38,295 nucleotides of DNA. Origin: Deltaproteobacteria bacterium. GTDB lineage: Bacteria; Desulfobacterota; Desulfobacteria; Desulfobacterales; Magnetomoraceae. The first letter of the stretch is position 1, and every line of letters begins with the position of its first letter. Shown here piece by piece: positions 1-8,846 of this stretch. A program made the position numbers and the translations under genes. The stretch spans positions 1 through 38,295 of the forward strand of contig PEAL01000009.1 of NCBI GenBank assembly GCA_002753725.1. The letters run 5' to 3'. The notes under the pieces are model-generated. The model did not search any database. It was given only the letters and a program-made list of their open reading frames with translations, and was not told the origin of the DNA.

Positions 1-108
1 ATTATATAGACACAAAAAATCTCAAATTATTACAGATCATCTCAAAAAAATTTAAAAGGTTGAATTTTTCAAAGGTCATTAAATTTTGATAAAAGTGTTA
101 ACTGGATA

Positions 109-3100
109 ATGAAGGATGCCATAAATTTTGATATTTCAATAATTGATGATAATCTTTTTAATTATTCATCACAAGTAGTTGTTTCAGCGACATTACGACT
201 ATTTCAAAATTACGTAATATTATCGGGACTCGGTGATCTTTTATCAAAACAATATAATATTTTAATAAGAGATAATGAATTTGATTATTTTACCATACCA
301 TTAGCCAACAGTCCGGAACTTTCAACTTATAAATCAAACACCTGGGATGAAAAAAAATGGACAGAAGTTGATGTAGCATTGAATTTTCCAATTCGAACAT
401 GGTCAATTCAATTCACATGGATAATCAGTGAATACTCATGCTCCATTAATGATAGAGACTTATCATCCTTCCATGTCGCCTCACCTTCGGGTACAGAAAT
501 GGCTATTATTCCTGGTTGTGTAAATAGAAAGGATATTTGGACTTCTCCAAATTTTAATGGAGAGCCTGCAAAAGGTATATGGCGTTTGTGGATCGAAGAT
601 AAAGTGGGGTATGGCTTCTGTCAGGCTGTTAATGTATCCATGAATATTGTGGGGGCTAAAAGGTATATGACAGTTAAAGTACCTGAAAGAGTGTTTGAGG
701 GTATAGGGCAAGTAACAGGTTTATTACAAGCAATTCCACCACCGGAAAAAGACATGTGTATTTATTTGTCTACCTCAGATTCTAACAAAGCTGTTATACA
801 ATCAACGATTACAATTCCAGGTGGAATAGATAATATGCAATTTGATTTTTCAATTGTGGATGACAGCCTTTTAAGTATATCAAGCAGTATTCAGATTATC
901 GCATCAGCACCTGATTATTATACAGGGATTGATCATCTTATTATTGATGATAATGAATCTGCTGTTCTTTCAATTGTGTTGCCTTATAGCGCAACCGAAG
1001 GCGATCAACACGTTCAAGGAATAATTCAAATCTCCCAACCTGTAGACTTTGATGTTGATATACCACTAATATCGAGTGAAAAAAATATCATAACTGTTCC
1101 TGAAAGTGTCAAAGTTCCCAAAGGGCTCTCAGAAGTAAATTTTATATTTACAATTAATGAATTAAGTGTTGCGCAGTCTGTCACAATTTCAGCATCAGTA
1201 CCCAACTGGAAAATTAATAATGGCAGAATAAATGTGTTTCCAATTATGATTTCAGAATCAGAGCGTAAGGCTTTGATTGACTTATATAACAGTACAGATG
1301 GTGCTAATTGGAAAAATAGTGAAAACTGGCTGGGCCAACATGGAACTGAATGCTCATGGTTTGGGGTAGATTGCGATGTAAGTGAAAAGCACATCATAGG
1401 ACTATCAATAGAAAATAATGATCTAAATGGTGATATATTACCTTCTATTAACAGTCTTCAGAATCTTTCAGGTCTTAATTTACCTGGTAACCAATTGAGC
1501 AGTCTACCTGAGAGTTTTGGAGATCTTCAATCTCTTTCATATCTTGATTTATCTGGCAACCAATTGAGCAGTCTACCTGAGAGTTTTGGAGATCTTCAAT
1601 CTCTTTCAAGTCTTTATTTATCTGGTAACCAATTGAGCAGTCTACCTGAGAGTTTTGGAAATCTTATTAGTCTTTATACCATAGATTTAAACAATAACAA
1701 ATTGAGTAGTCTCCCTGAAAATTTTGGATATCTTACTAAACTCCTTCATCTATATATAAACAATAACCAATTGAAAAGTCTGCCTGATAGTTTTGGATAT
1801 CTTCAAAATCTCATTTGGTTATTTTTAGACAATAACCAATTGATCACTCTGCCTGATAGTTTTGGAAATTGTAAAAAACTTATGTTGCTCTATTTAGTCA
1901 ATAATCAATTGAGAAGTCTCCCAGACAGTTTTGGAAATCTTATTAACCTTTATTGGCTTTATTTATCAAATAATCAATTGGTAAGCGTACCTAAAAGCTT
2001 TGAAAATGCTCAGGAACTTTTATGTCTTGATCTATCTAATAACGAATTGAGGAGTCTCCCAAACAGTTTTGGAAATTTTATTAATCTTGATGAGCTATAT
2101 TTATCAAATAATCAATTGGTAGATCTACCTAAAAGCTTTGAAAATTTTCAGCAACTTGAAAAACTTGATTTATCTAAAAACCAATTGATCTATTTAGCAG
2201 ATAGCTTTGGAAATTTTCAGAATCTTGTTGAGCTTAATTTGTCTAATAACCAATTGCTCAGACTACCTGAAACTTTTGGGAATCAAGTATCTCTTTCAAA
2301 TCTTAATTTGTCTAATAATAAACTGGCTACACTGTCTGAAAATTTTGTATCACTCCTTCAGCTATCAAAACTTGATCTATCAATTAATCAACTTGAAAAG
2401 TTACCCCAAAATTTTGAACAATTAGTAAATATTGATTATTTGGATATTTCAACCAACCATCTAAAATTACTTCCCACAGATATTGGAAATATGGCAAAGC
2501 TAAATTATTTAAACATTTCTAAAAATGAAATACAGATACTTCCAGAGAGTATTGGTCATTGTTACCTCATTTCATTACTCAATTTGTCTTATAACAATAT
2601 AGAACTTATTCCTTCAAGCATTGGCAATTTAAAAATTCTACAAGAAGTTAATTTTTCAAACAATAAAATAAAAGAATTGCCCGAATCAATGAAAAACTTA
2701 TCAAATTTACAAAAAATAGATTCATCTAATAACTCTATTGAAATATTTCCTTATCAACTGTCAAATATAGATAATTTGCATGAAATAAATTTGTCTGAAA
2801 ATAATATTACAAATATTGATGATAACATACAAAACTTTAACAAGTTACTAATATTAGATCTGTCAGGAAATAAATTGAAATTGAATATTTCCTCTAAAAT
2901 AGGTTCATTAATTAATCTTCAATCTCTTAATTTGTCAAATTGTACATTATCTAATAGCAACATACCTGAAGAATTATTCAATTTAAATAATTTACGTTAT
3001 TTGTCATTAAATGATAACTCTATAGAAAATATTCCCGAAAATATAGGAAATTTGAAAAACCTTATTACATTATCACTTGCAAATAATAGATTACTTGACA

Positions 3101-6100
3101 ATATTGATAAACCTTTGTTTAATTTGATAAATCTAAGATCACTTGATTTGTCAGGTAACAAATCTACCTGGAATGAAGTACCAATGTATGGCGATATCCC
3201 TGTAGAATTTTCAAAATTAACAAAACTTGTTTACCTGGATTTATCAGGGACAGAACTATTTACAACATCTTCTAATTTAGAAAAATTTATTATCAAAATA
3301 TCTCCAAACTGGATCAATCCGAAACCAAAATTAATAGAGCGTTCTGAACTTTGCATCCATTATATCACCACATCAAGCGATCACCTGGGATACTCCCTGC
3401 ATACCACCATTCCCATTTTAATAGTCATGACACAACCAGTATCATTAACTGGTGGCAATTTAATCGTAAGTCTTGAAACTGGCGAAGTTGATCAGGAAAT
3501 TCATATTCCGCCATTTGCTTTATCCTATACCGCAATCGCCAATTACACGGTTCATGAAGGAGACTTCTCAGAAGATTTGAATGTCAAAACCATCAGGCTT
3601 TCAGAAGGCGCAAGTCTGACCAATGAAAATGGAGAAGCTGTAGACTTAACACTGATACCTGAAATCAACCTTGCAGTAATGAAAAACATTTACGTTGATG
3701 GTACCATTCCAGAAATAGAAATTACAGAACCCACTGATCCATGTGTGGAACAATTTTACAAAATCAAAGGCACAGCAACCGATATTTCCAAAGATTTTTC
3801 AGTGACATTGACGATTATCAATCAACAGGATGGTACGAAATCGCAATATTTAGAAAACTTTACAAACAATACAACTGTAAACTGGGAATTTTCTCCGACC
3901 TACACCTGGCAAAACAATACAACATACACCATTCAAATCGATGTCAAAGATTTTGCCGGAAACACCAAAACCCTTTCAAGGTCTGTAACCATTGGCAAAA
4001 AACCATCAACCATTACAACGCATCTATCCCAAAACAATATCATATTTGGACAAAGCATAAAAATAACCGGCAATATCAGCCCACCTGAAGATGTGTTTGG
4101 TAAAGAAGTTACCCTGGAACTAATTTCACCCTCAGGCAAAGAACCCAAAGTAGTCAATGCCAAAGAAGATGGCAGTTTTGAATATGCGCTCAAATGTGGT
4201 GACATTGATGAAGCGGGGTTATGGCAAATTGTCGCCACTTGGGAAGGAACCAGTTGTCTGAATCCGGCCAACAGTCTTCCCCAAACACTTAACGTAAAAA
4301 AAGCATCCTGCACTGTTGCCCTTGATGCCACAGAGCTTTCAGTCAAGTTAGGCGATCAGGTGTCGATTACCGGTAAGGTGATACCAGAAATTCCTTGCAC
4401 GGCTCACCTGGCAAACATTCCAGTCAATCTTTTAGTGACTGGGCCTGGAGGGATCAATGAAATAGAACTTCAAACCTTAGAAACCGGTAGTTTTATCCAA
4501 AAGAATTTTACAGGCTTTGATACCCTGGGTGAATGGCAGATCGCAGCATCTGTAAAAAATAATTCCTATACGTCATCTTTTTCGAATATCATACAAATCA
4601 ATGTTGTTGAAACTGCGGGTTACGCCATCATTGTTCAGGGGAAAATTGCGGGTGAAGAAGGGCTGGAATCCCATAATAAAACAGCCAATGATGTGTATCA
4701 CCATCTAAAACAACGCGGGCTTTTGGATGATGATATTCTTTATTTTAACTTTGACACCGATCAGGCATCATACAAAATAACTGATACCATCATCAATCAG
4801 CTAAACAATGCTGATGTTCCTGCAGAGATCACCGAACGTTTAAAAGATATCAGAAATATAGAGTTTAGCACGAAAGAATCATTTATCGACCAGCTGACGA
4901 AACTGGATGAACAGATATTACAATATCAATCTGAAATTCTTTCACTCAGCAAACTCCCCATTGAAATTGATGGTCTGCCTACACAAAATGCCATTCAAAA
5001 AGCCATTACAGAAGATATGCCAGTTATTATGAAGGATCAACCTGCAAATCTTTATATTGTCATGGTGGATCATGGTACTGAAGATACGTTCTATATTAAT
5101 CCAGATGCCACGATTGAAGACGAACGAACTATATCTGATGATGAACTCAACGATTGGTTGACTGAACTTGAAAATACAGCGGGATGGAATCAGGAAATTA
5201 TTGTCATGCTGGGATTTTGCTTTTCTGGCTCCTTTATTGATGAACTGTCAAAGCCCAATAGAATCATTATTGCCAGCGCAGGGCCAGATGAATTTTCATA
5301 CAAGGGGCCACTGGATCAGGATGGTATTCGTGAAGGCGAATTTTTTATTTCCGAATTTTTCAAAAGTATTGCCCGGGGAAAAGATATCAAAGAATCTTTT
5401 TCAGAAGCCGTCATTCAAACAGAAATTTTTACTGCCAAAGGGGAAGGCAGTGTGAACGCGCCACCCTATTTTGACAATTCAGCGCAACATCCACTGTTAG
5501 ATGATAATGGCGATAAGATGGGCAGCAATAATGTGATTGATACCGCAACCGATGGTAAACTTGCGGAACAAATTATTATTGGTGTCAGTTCCTTGACCAT
5601 GAATGACCCGGGCGATGTTATTATCACACATGTTTCTGATGCTATTTTTCTGGGCACTGATGAAACCACAACTGATCAATTATGGGCAAAGGTCAACGAT
5701 AGCGATCGACTGCTTACCCTGTGGCTTGAAATTAAACCTCCAGGCTTTGTTCCCAATGAAGTGGGAAGTGGTCAGGTAGAAATGGATTTACCCAAAAAAG
5801 TCACCCTCAGCTACAATGATATCACAAAAGCCTATCATTGGGATTCATCAGATTTTGACAATACCTTTGTCAGCCCTGGTACCTATCATATTTACTATTT
5901 TGCCAAAGATACCATCAGTAGAAATGTTTCCCCCATGAAAGAATCCATTGTGTACAAAGCCAGCGCAGTGAATCATCCGCCTGAGGCTTTTGATTTGGTA
6001 TCTCCAGCAAATGATATCACCATTACAACATCAGGTGTTATATCCAGCCTTGCCGCTGATCCAACTGCTGATGCTTACACAATGATAGCCTGGGAAAAAA

Positions 6101-8820
6101 CCACTGACCCGGATAACGATTACATCTCATACACATTATTACTAAAGAAAGACAACAAGCAATTTGATGAGGCTGAAAACAGGATGATCATTCAAAATAT
6201 AGACAATAATTTTTATGAAATCAATCTATCTGCCAGTTGGGATGGCGCAACAGTTTACTGGAAAGTCCAGGCCATTGATAACTATGGCGCAATCAGAGAA
6301 TCTGATATCCATCGTTTTTATATCAATAATGCACACAATCCTTCAAATGGCACCTTATGGGGGTATGTTTTTGATGATACCACTAAAGCTGCTATATCAA
6401 TGGCCACCATACGTGTCAGTGCAGGTGGCAGATTGGTAAAACAAATCACGAGCAGTGAAACAGATGGATTATATTTTGAAGCTTTCAAGCCGCTGAGTAA
6501 CTACAAAATTGAAGTTCAAAAAGAAGGCTATATCAGCGAAGTTAGAACACCTGTCAATGTGCCGGAAGATCAAAAATGCCAACAAAATTTTAATTTAAAA
6601 CGAGATAATTCAACTGTATTGGTCATTTCACACATTCCATCTCAAACAATTGATGAAGGTGAAACCTTTGCTTACATTGCGTTGGATACAACCATCAGTG
6701 TAAGCAATGTGGATAAAGACCAGATTAATTGGACGTATAGCGGCACAAATGACTTGATGGTTTCTATTGATAGCAATCGCAATGCAATAGTAATTCAGCA
6801 AGATGAAAACTGGCATGGCGCTGAGGAAATTACTTTTTATGCGGAAGCTCCTGATCAAAATAAAGTCAGTGCCAGTGCAGTGTTTACAGTCCGACCGGTG
6901 AATGATCCACCTGAAGTCCATGATATCCCCGATCAAACGATTTTTGATGTTTCCACATTTCAAACCATCCAATTGGATCAATATGTTGACGATATTGATA
7001 ACGCGTATACTGAAATAACATGGTCTGCAAAAGGACAACAGAAACTGACTGTTTCAATTACAAACAGGATGGCAACGATTTCTGTATCGGATATTTCCTG
7101 GGTTGGATATGAAGATATCACCTTTACTGCCACAGATCCATCAGGAGAATCAGGTGAAAAGATCGCCAGATTTACAGTTGCCGGAAATAATGGGAAACCG
7201 GTTATCAGTCTGAATGATCCTCTCGTTGTTCAAATCAACCAGAATGAGAAATTTATTGAGCCCGGATATGTTGCAGTGGATGGTGTTGATGGTAATATCA
7301 CTGATTCAGTGACCTTTCAAAGTGATGTGAATACACAGACACCTGGTATCTATCATATTACCTATTATGCAACAAACTCTACCGGCAACCTGTCTGAACC
7401 TGCGGATCGTATTGTTATTGTAAACAAGACGCAATTTCCCATCCAAAAAATATCAGGCAATATCACCGATGACAACAACGCGCCAGTGGGTGGGGTTGAT
7501 GTTGTATTGACTGGCCAGGGAGAGACATACGAAACAACCAGCTATTACCACGGCTATTTTGAGCTGTTGATTCCCATTACCTTTGATGGCTCACCCTGGC
7601 AAATGAGCCTTTCACGACAGGCTTATTACGAAAAAACATTAGAATTTTCAAGCCCTCCAACTTTTGACACAATAATATTGTTCAGAAAAGATAGCCATAA
7701 TGCATCAGTTATCAAGGGACAATGCTTTTCATATCATGTTGATGGCTCAACCCCTGTTTTACCCGAAGTAACCCTTCGTGCAAGAGCCACAGATGACGAT
7801 ACAGTGATTGCAACAGGTCTGTCAGACAATAATGGTCAATACACACTTGCTGTGGATGTTCGAGATCGTGCTTATACGTTTGAAGCAGTAAAGTATGGCT
7901 ATGAAACCCAATCATTTGATAGCAGTTCAGCATCAAGAATTGTGTTAGTCCCCCTGACAACCCTCATTGTTGAACAACCAGACAGTACAATTGAGCATAA
8001 CACGGCGCGAAATTTGGACAGGGTAAGCATCGTTATCAGCGCCAAACCACCATTTTCAGACAAAACCAATGAGCTGACAGTGAATCTCTCAACTGAAAAT
8101 TCAGAAAGGCTGACAATCGGAAAAAATTATATTGAAACTGATCACACATACAAACTTGACTATCCCAAATATGATGATTTTACCATTAATCTTCGGGCAG
8201 ATACCACTGAAGACCAGGATGCCACCAATGGATATTTTGTGGAACAGACATTATCTTTTCAATCCATTGAGGCATCAGCGCAAGTGGATGTCACAAAAGG
8301 TGAAACAGACTATCAGGTCACCCAACCTTTTTATGTGGAACAGTCTGATTTATCTTCATTTATGATGATTGATCGCGGTGGTTTATCAGGGCTGGATATG
8401 CCCAAAAAACTGAATTACACCATCCGGAATTATACCTTTTCACTGGATAGAGACCTTTCTGATCATGTTGTTGAATTTGAGCTAAAGGATTCGTTTGGTC
8501 AAAAACTAAAAATAATTGAAAATTCTATTTGTTTGGGTATTGGATTTGAACCGCCAGTAACCCGGGAGAAGCTGGAGAACCAGACGTATCAATTGATTCA
8601 TTCAGAGACAGTGGCGGATTTGTTGAAAGGTCAGGGGGAAATTGAGTCTTCATTTTCGATTTTTGAAAAACATGTGACGTTTTGTACGTCTCATATGAGT
8701 GCGTTTGGATTTCGGGAAAATGTGGATATAGAGCAACAGGCGGAAAAAACAGATTCTGGTGATAGTTCTGGTGGTGGGTGTTTTTTGGAATCTATTCTTA
8801 ATTGGGGGGATATTTTTTGA
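109..8820 (+). CDS. Giant multidomain surface protein: P-domain, leucine-rich repeats, C13 (legumain-like) peptidase domain
   Basis: A 2903-residue protein. Seen in order: a proprotein-convertase P-domain (about 80-185; SPSGT, GEPAKGIWRLWIED); Calx-beta-like sandwiches (about 190-375); an LRR entry segment (STDGANWKNSENW) and about 26 repeats of 23 residues to about 1055; Ig-like domains; a clan CD/C13 peptidase-like domain (about 1503-1790) with candidate catalytic His1655 (MVDHGTED) and Cys1704 (GFCFSGSF); carboxypeptidase-regulatory-like domains (about 2080-2150, 2450-2525); a DUF5011/HYR-like domain (about 2363-2436); and a C-terminus with SGGGCF 13 residues from the end region. Family knowledge predicts a large cell-surface or secreted protein with protein-binding and proteolytic parts. 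Odd: no signal peptide, no clear ribosome binding site at 109, and the first residues match the middle of the repeat seen again near residue 240, so the true N-terminus may be lost or upstream. It overlaps the next gene's possible early starts. Domain identity is confident; function is inferred. Confidence 0.85.
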   Translation: MKDAINFDISIIDDNLFNYSSQVVVSATLRLFQNYVILSGLGDLLSKQYNILIRDNEFDYFTIPLANSPELSTYKSNTWDEKKWTEVDVALNFPIRTWSIQFTWIISEYSCSINDRDLSSFHVASPSGTEMAIIPGCVNRKDIWTSPNFNGEPAKGIWRLWIEDKVGYGFCQAVNVSMNIVGAKRYMTVKVPERVFEGIGQVTGLLQAIPPPEKDMCIYLSTSDSNKAVIQSTITIPGGIDNMQFDFSIVDDSLLSISSSIQIIASAPDYYTGIDHLIIDDNESAVLSIVLPYSATEGDQHVQGIIQISQPVDFDVDIPLISSEKNIITVPESVKVPKGLSEVNFIFTINELSVAQSVTISASVPNWKINNGRINVFPIMISESERKALIDLYNSTDGANWKNSENWLGQHGTECSWFGVDCDVSEKHIIGLSIENNDLNGDILPSINSLQNLSGLNLPGNQLSSLPESFGDLQSLSYLDLSGNQLSSLPESFGDLQSLSSLYLSGNQLSSLPESFGNLISLYTIDLNNNKLSSLPENFGYLTKLLHLYINNNQLKSLPDSFGYLQNLIWLFLDNNQLITLPDSFGNCKKLMLLYLVNNQLRSLPDSFGNLINLYWLYLSNNQLVSVPKSFENAQELLCLDLSNNELRSLPNSFGNFINLDELYLSNNQLVDLPKSFENFQQLEKLDLSKNQLIYLADSFGNFQNLVELNLSNNQLLRLPETFGNQVSLSNLNLSNNKLATLSENFVSLLQLSKLDLSINQLEKLPQNFEQLVNIDYLDISTNHLKLLPTDIGNMAKLNYLNISKNEIQILPESIGHCYLISLLNLSYNNIELIPSSIGNLKILQEVNFSNNKIKELPESMKNLSNLQKIDSSNNSIEIFPYQLSNIDNLHEINLSENNITNIDDNIQNFNKLLILDLSGNKLKLNISSKIGSLINLQSLNLSNCTLSNSNIPEELFNLNNLRYLSLNDNSIENIPENIGNLKNLITLSLANNRLLDNIDKPLFNLINLRSLDLSGNKSTWNEVPMYGDIPVEFSKLTKLVYLDLSGTELFTTSSNLEKFIIKISPNWINPKPKLIERSELCIHYITTSSDHLGYSLHTTIPILIVMTQPVSLTGGNLIVSLETGEVDQEIHIPPFALSYTAIANYTVHEGDFSEDLNVKTIRLSEGASLTNENGEAVDLTLIPEINLAVMKNIYVDGTIPEIEITEPTDPCVEQFYKIKGTATDISKDFSVTLTIINQQDGTKSQYLENFTNNTTVNWEFSPTYTWQNNTTYTIQIDVKDFAGNTKTLSRSVTIGKKPSTITTHLSQNNIIFGQSIKITGNISPPEDVFGKEVTLELISPSGKEPKVVNAKEDGSFEYALKCGDIDEAGLWQIVATWEGTSCLNPANSLPQTLNVKKASCTVALDATELSVKLGDQVSITGKVIPEIPCTAHLANIPVNLLVTGPGGINEIELQTLETGSFIQKNFTGFDTLGEWQIAASVKNNSYTSSFSNIIQINVVETAGYAIIVQGKIAGEEGLESHNKTANDVYHHLKQRGLLDDDILYFNFDTDQASYKITDTIINQLNNADVPAEITERLKDIRNIEFSTKESFIDQLTKLDEQILQYQSEILSLSKLPIEIDGLPTQNAIQKAITEDMPVIMKDQPANLYIVMVDHGTEDTFYINPDATIEDERTISDDELNDWLTELENTAGWNQEIIVMLGFCFSGSFIDELSKPNRIIIASAGPDEFSYKGPLDQDGIREGEFFISEFFKSIARGKDIKESFSEAVIQTEIFTAKGEGSVNAPPYFDNSAQHPLLDDNGDKMGSNNVIDTATDGKLAEQIIIGVSSLTMNDPGDVIITHVSDAIFLGTDETTTDQLWAKVNDSDRLLTLWLEIKPPGFVPNEVGSGQVEMDLPKKVTLSYNDITKAYHWDSSDFDNTFVSPGTYHIYYFAKDTISRNVSPMKESIVYKASAVNHPPEAFDLVSPANDITITTSGVISSLAADPTADAYTMIAWEKTTDPDNDYISYTLLLKKDNKQFDEAENRMIIQNIDNNFYEINLSASWDGATVYWKVQAIDNYGAIRESDIHRFYINNAHNPSNGTLWGYVFDDTTKAAISMATIRVSAGGRLVKQITSSETDGLYFEAFKPLSNYKIEVQKEGYISEVRTPVNVPEDQKCQQNFNLKRDNSTVLVISHIPSQTIDEGETFAYIALDTTISVSNVDKDQINWTYSGTNDLMVSIDSNRNAIVIQQDENWHGAEEITFYAEAPDQNKVSASAVFTVRPVNDPPEVHDIPDQTIFDVSTFQTIQLDQYVDDIDNAYTEITWSAKGQQKLTVSITNRMATISVSDISWVGYEDITFTATDPSGESGEKIARFTVAGNNGKPVISLNDPLVVQINQNEKFIEPGYVAVDGVDGNITDSVTFQSDVNTQTPGIYHITYYATNSTGNLSEPADRIVIVNKTQFPIQKISGNITDDNNAPVGGVDVVLTGQGETYETTSYYHGYFELLIPITFDGSPWQMSLSRQAYYEKTLEFSSPPTFDTIILFRKDSHNASVIKGQCFSYHVDGSTPVLPEVTLRARATDDDTVIATGLSDNNGQYTLAVDVRDRAYTFEAVKYGYETQSFDSSSASRIVLVPLTTLIVEQPDSTIEHNTARNLDRVSIVISAKPPFSDKTNELTVNLSTENSERLTIGKNYIETDHTYKLDYPKYDDFTINLRADTTEDQDATNGYFVEQTLSFQSIEASAQVDVTKGETDYQVTQPFYVEQSDLSSFMMIDRGGLSGLDMPKKLNYTIRNYTFSLDRDLSDHVVEFELKDSFGQKLKIIENSICLGIGFEPPVTREKLENQTYQLIHSETVADLLKGQGEIESSFSIFEKHVTFCTSHMSAFGFRENVDIEQQAEKTDSGDSSGGGCFLESILNWGDIF
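1400..3275 (+). repeat. LRR-coding repeat array, 69-bp period
   Basis: About 26 units of 69 bp encode LxxLxLxxNxLxxLPxxFGx leucine-rich repeats. Units at 1486-1554 and 1555-1623 differ at only about 4 of 69 bases, and 1624-1692 shares its first half, pointing to recent tandem duplication. Later units are diverged and more AT-rich. Confidence 0.9.
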
Positions 8821-8831
8821 TGGTAATGTAT

Positions 8832-8846
8832 GGAGACATATCAATG
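8832..8846 (+). promoter_or_regulatory. Ribosome binding site deciding the start of the TPS-CHAT gene
   Basis: GGAG at 8832-8835 sits 8 bases before ATG 8844. The earlier in-frame TTG (8802) and ATGs lie inside or at the end of the preceding gene and would bury the signal peptide behind extra residues. Confidence 0.7.

Noticed and set aside
1486..1692. 69-bp direct repeats considered as CRISPR or a minisatellite
   Set aside because: They are in-frame leucine-rich repeat codons within one gene.
8802..8843. Upstream TTG start for the TPS-CHAT gene
   Set aside because: It would place 14 extra residues before the signal peptide, while ATG 8844 has a proper ribosome binding site.
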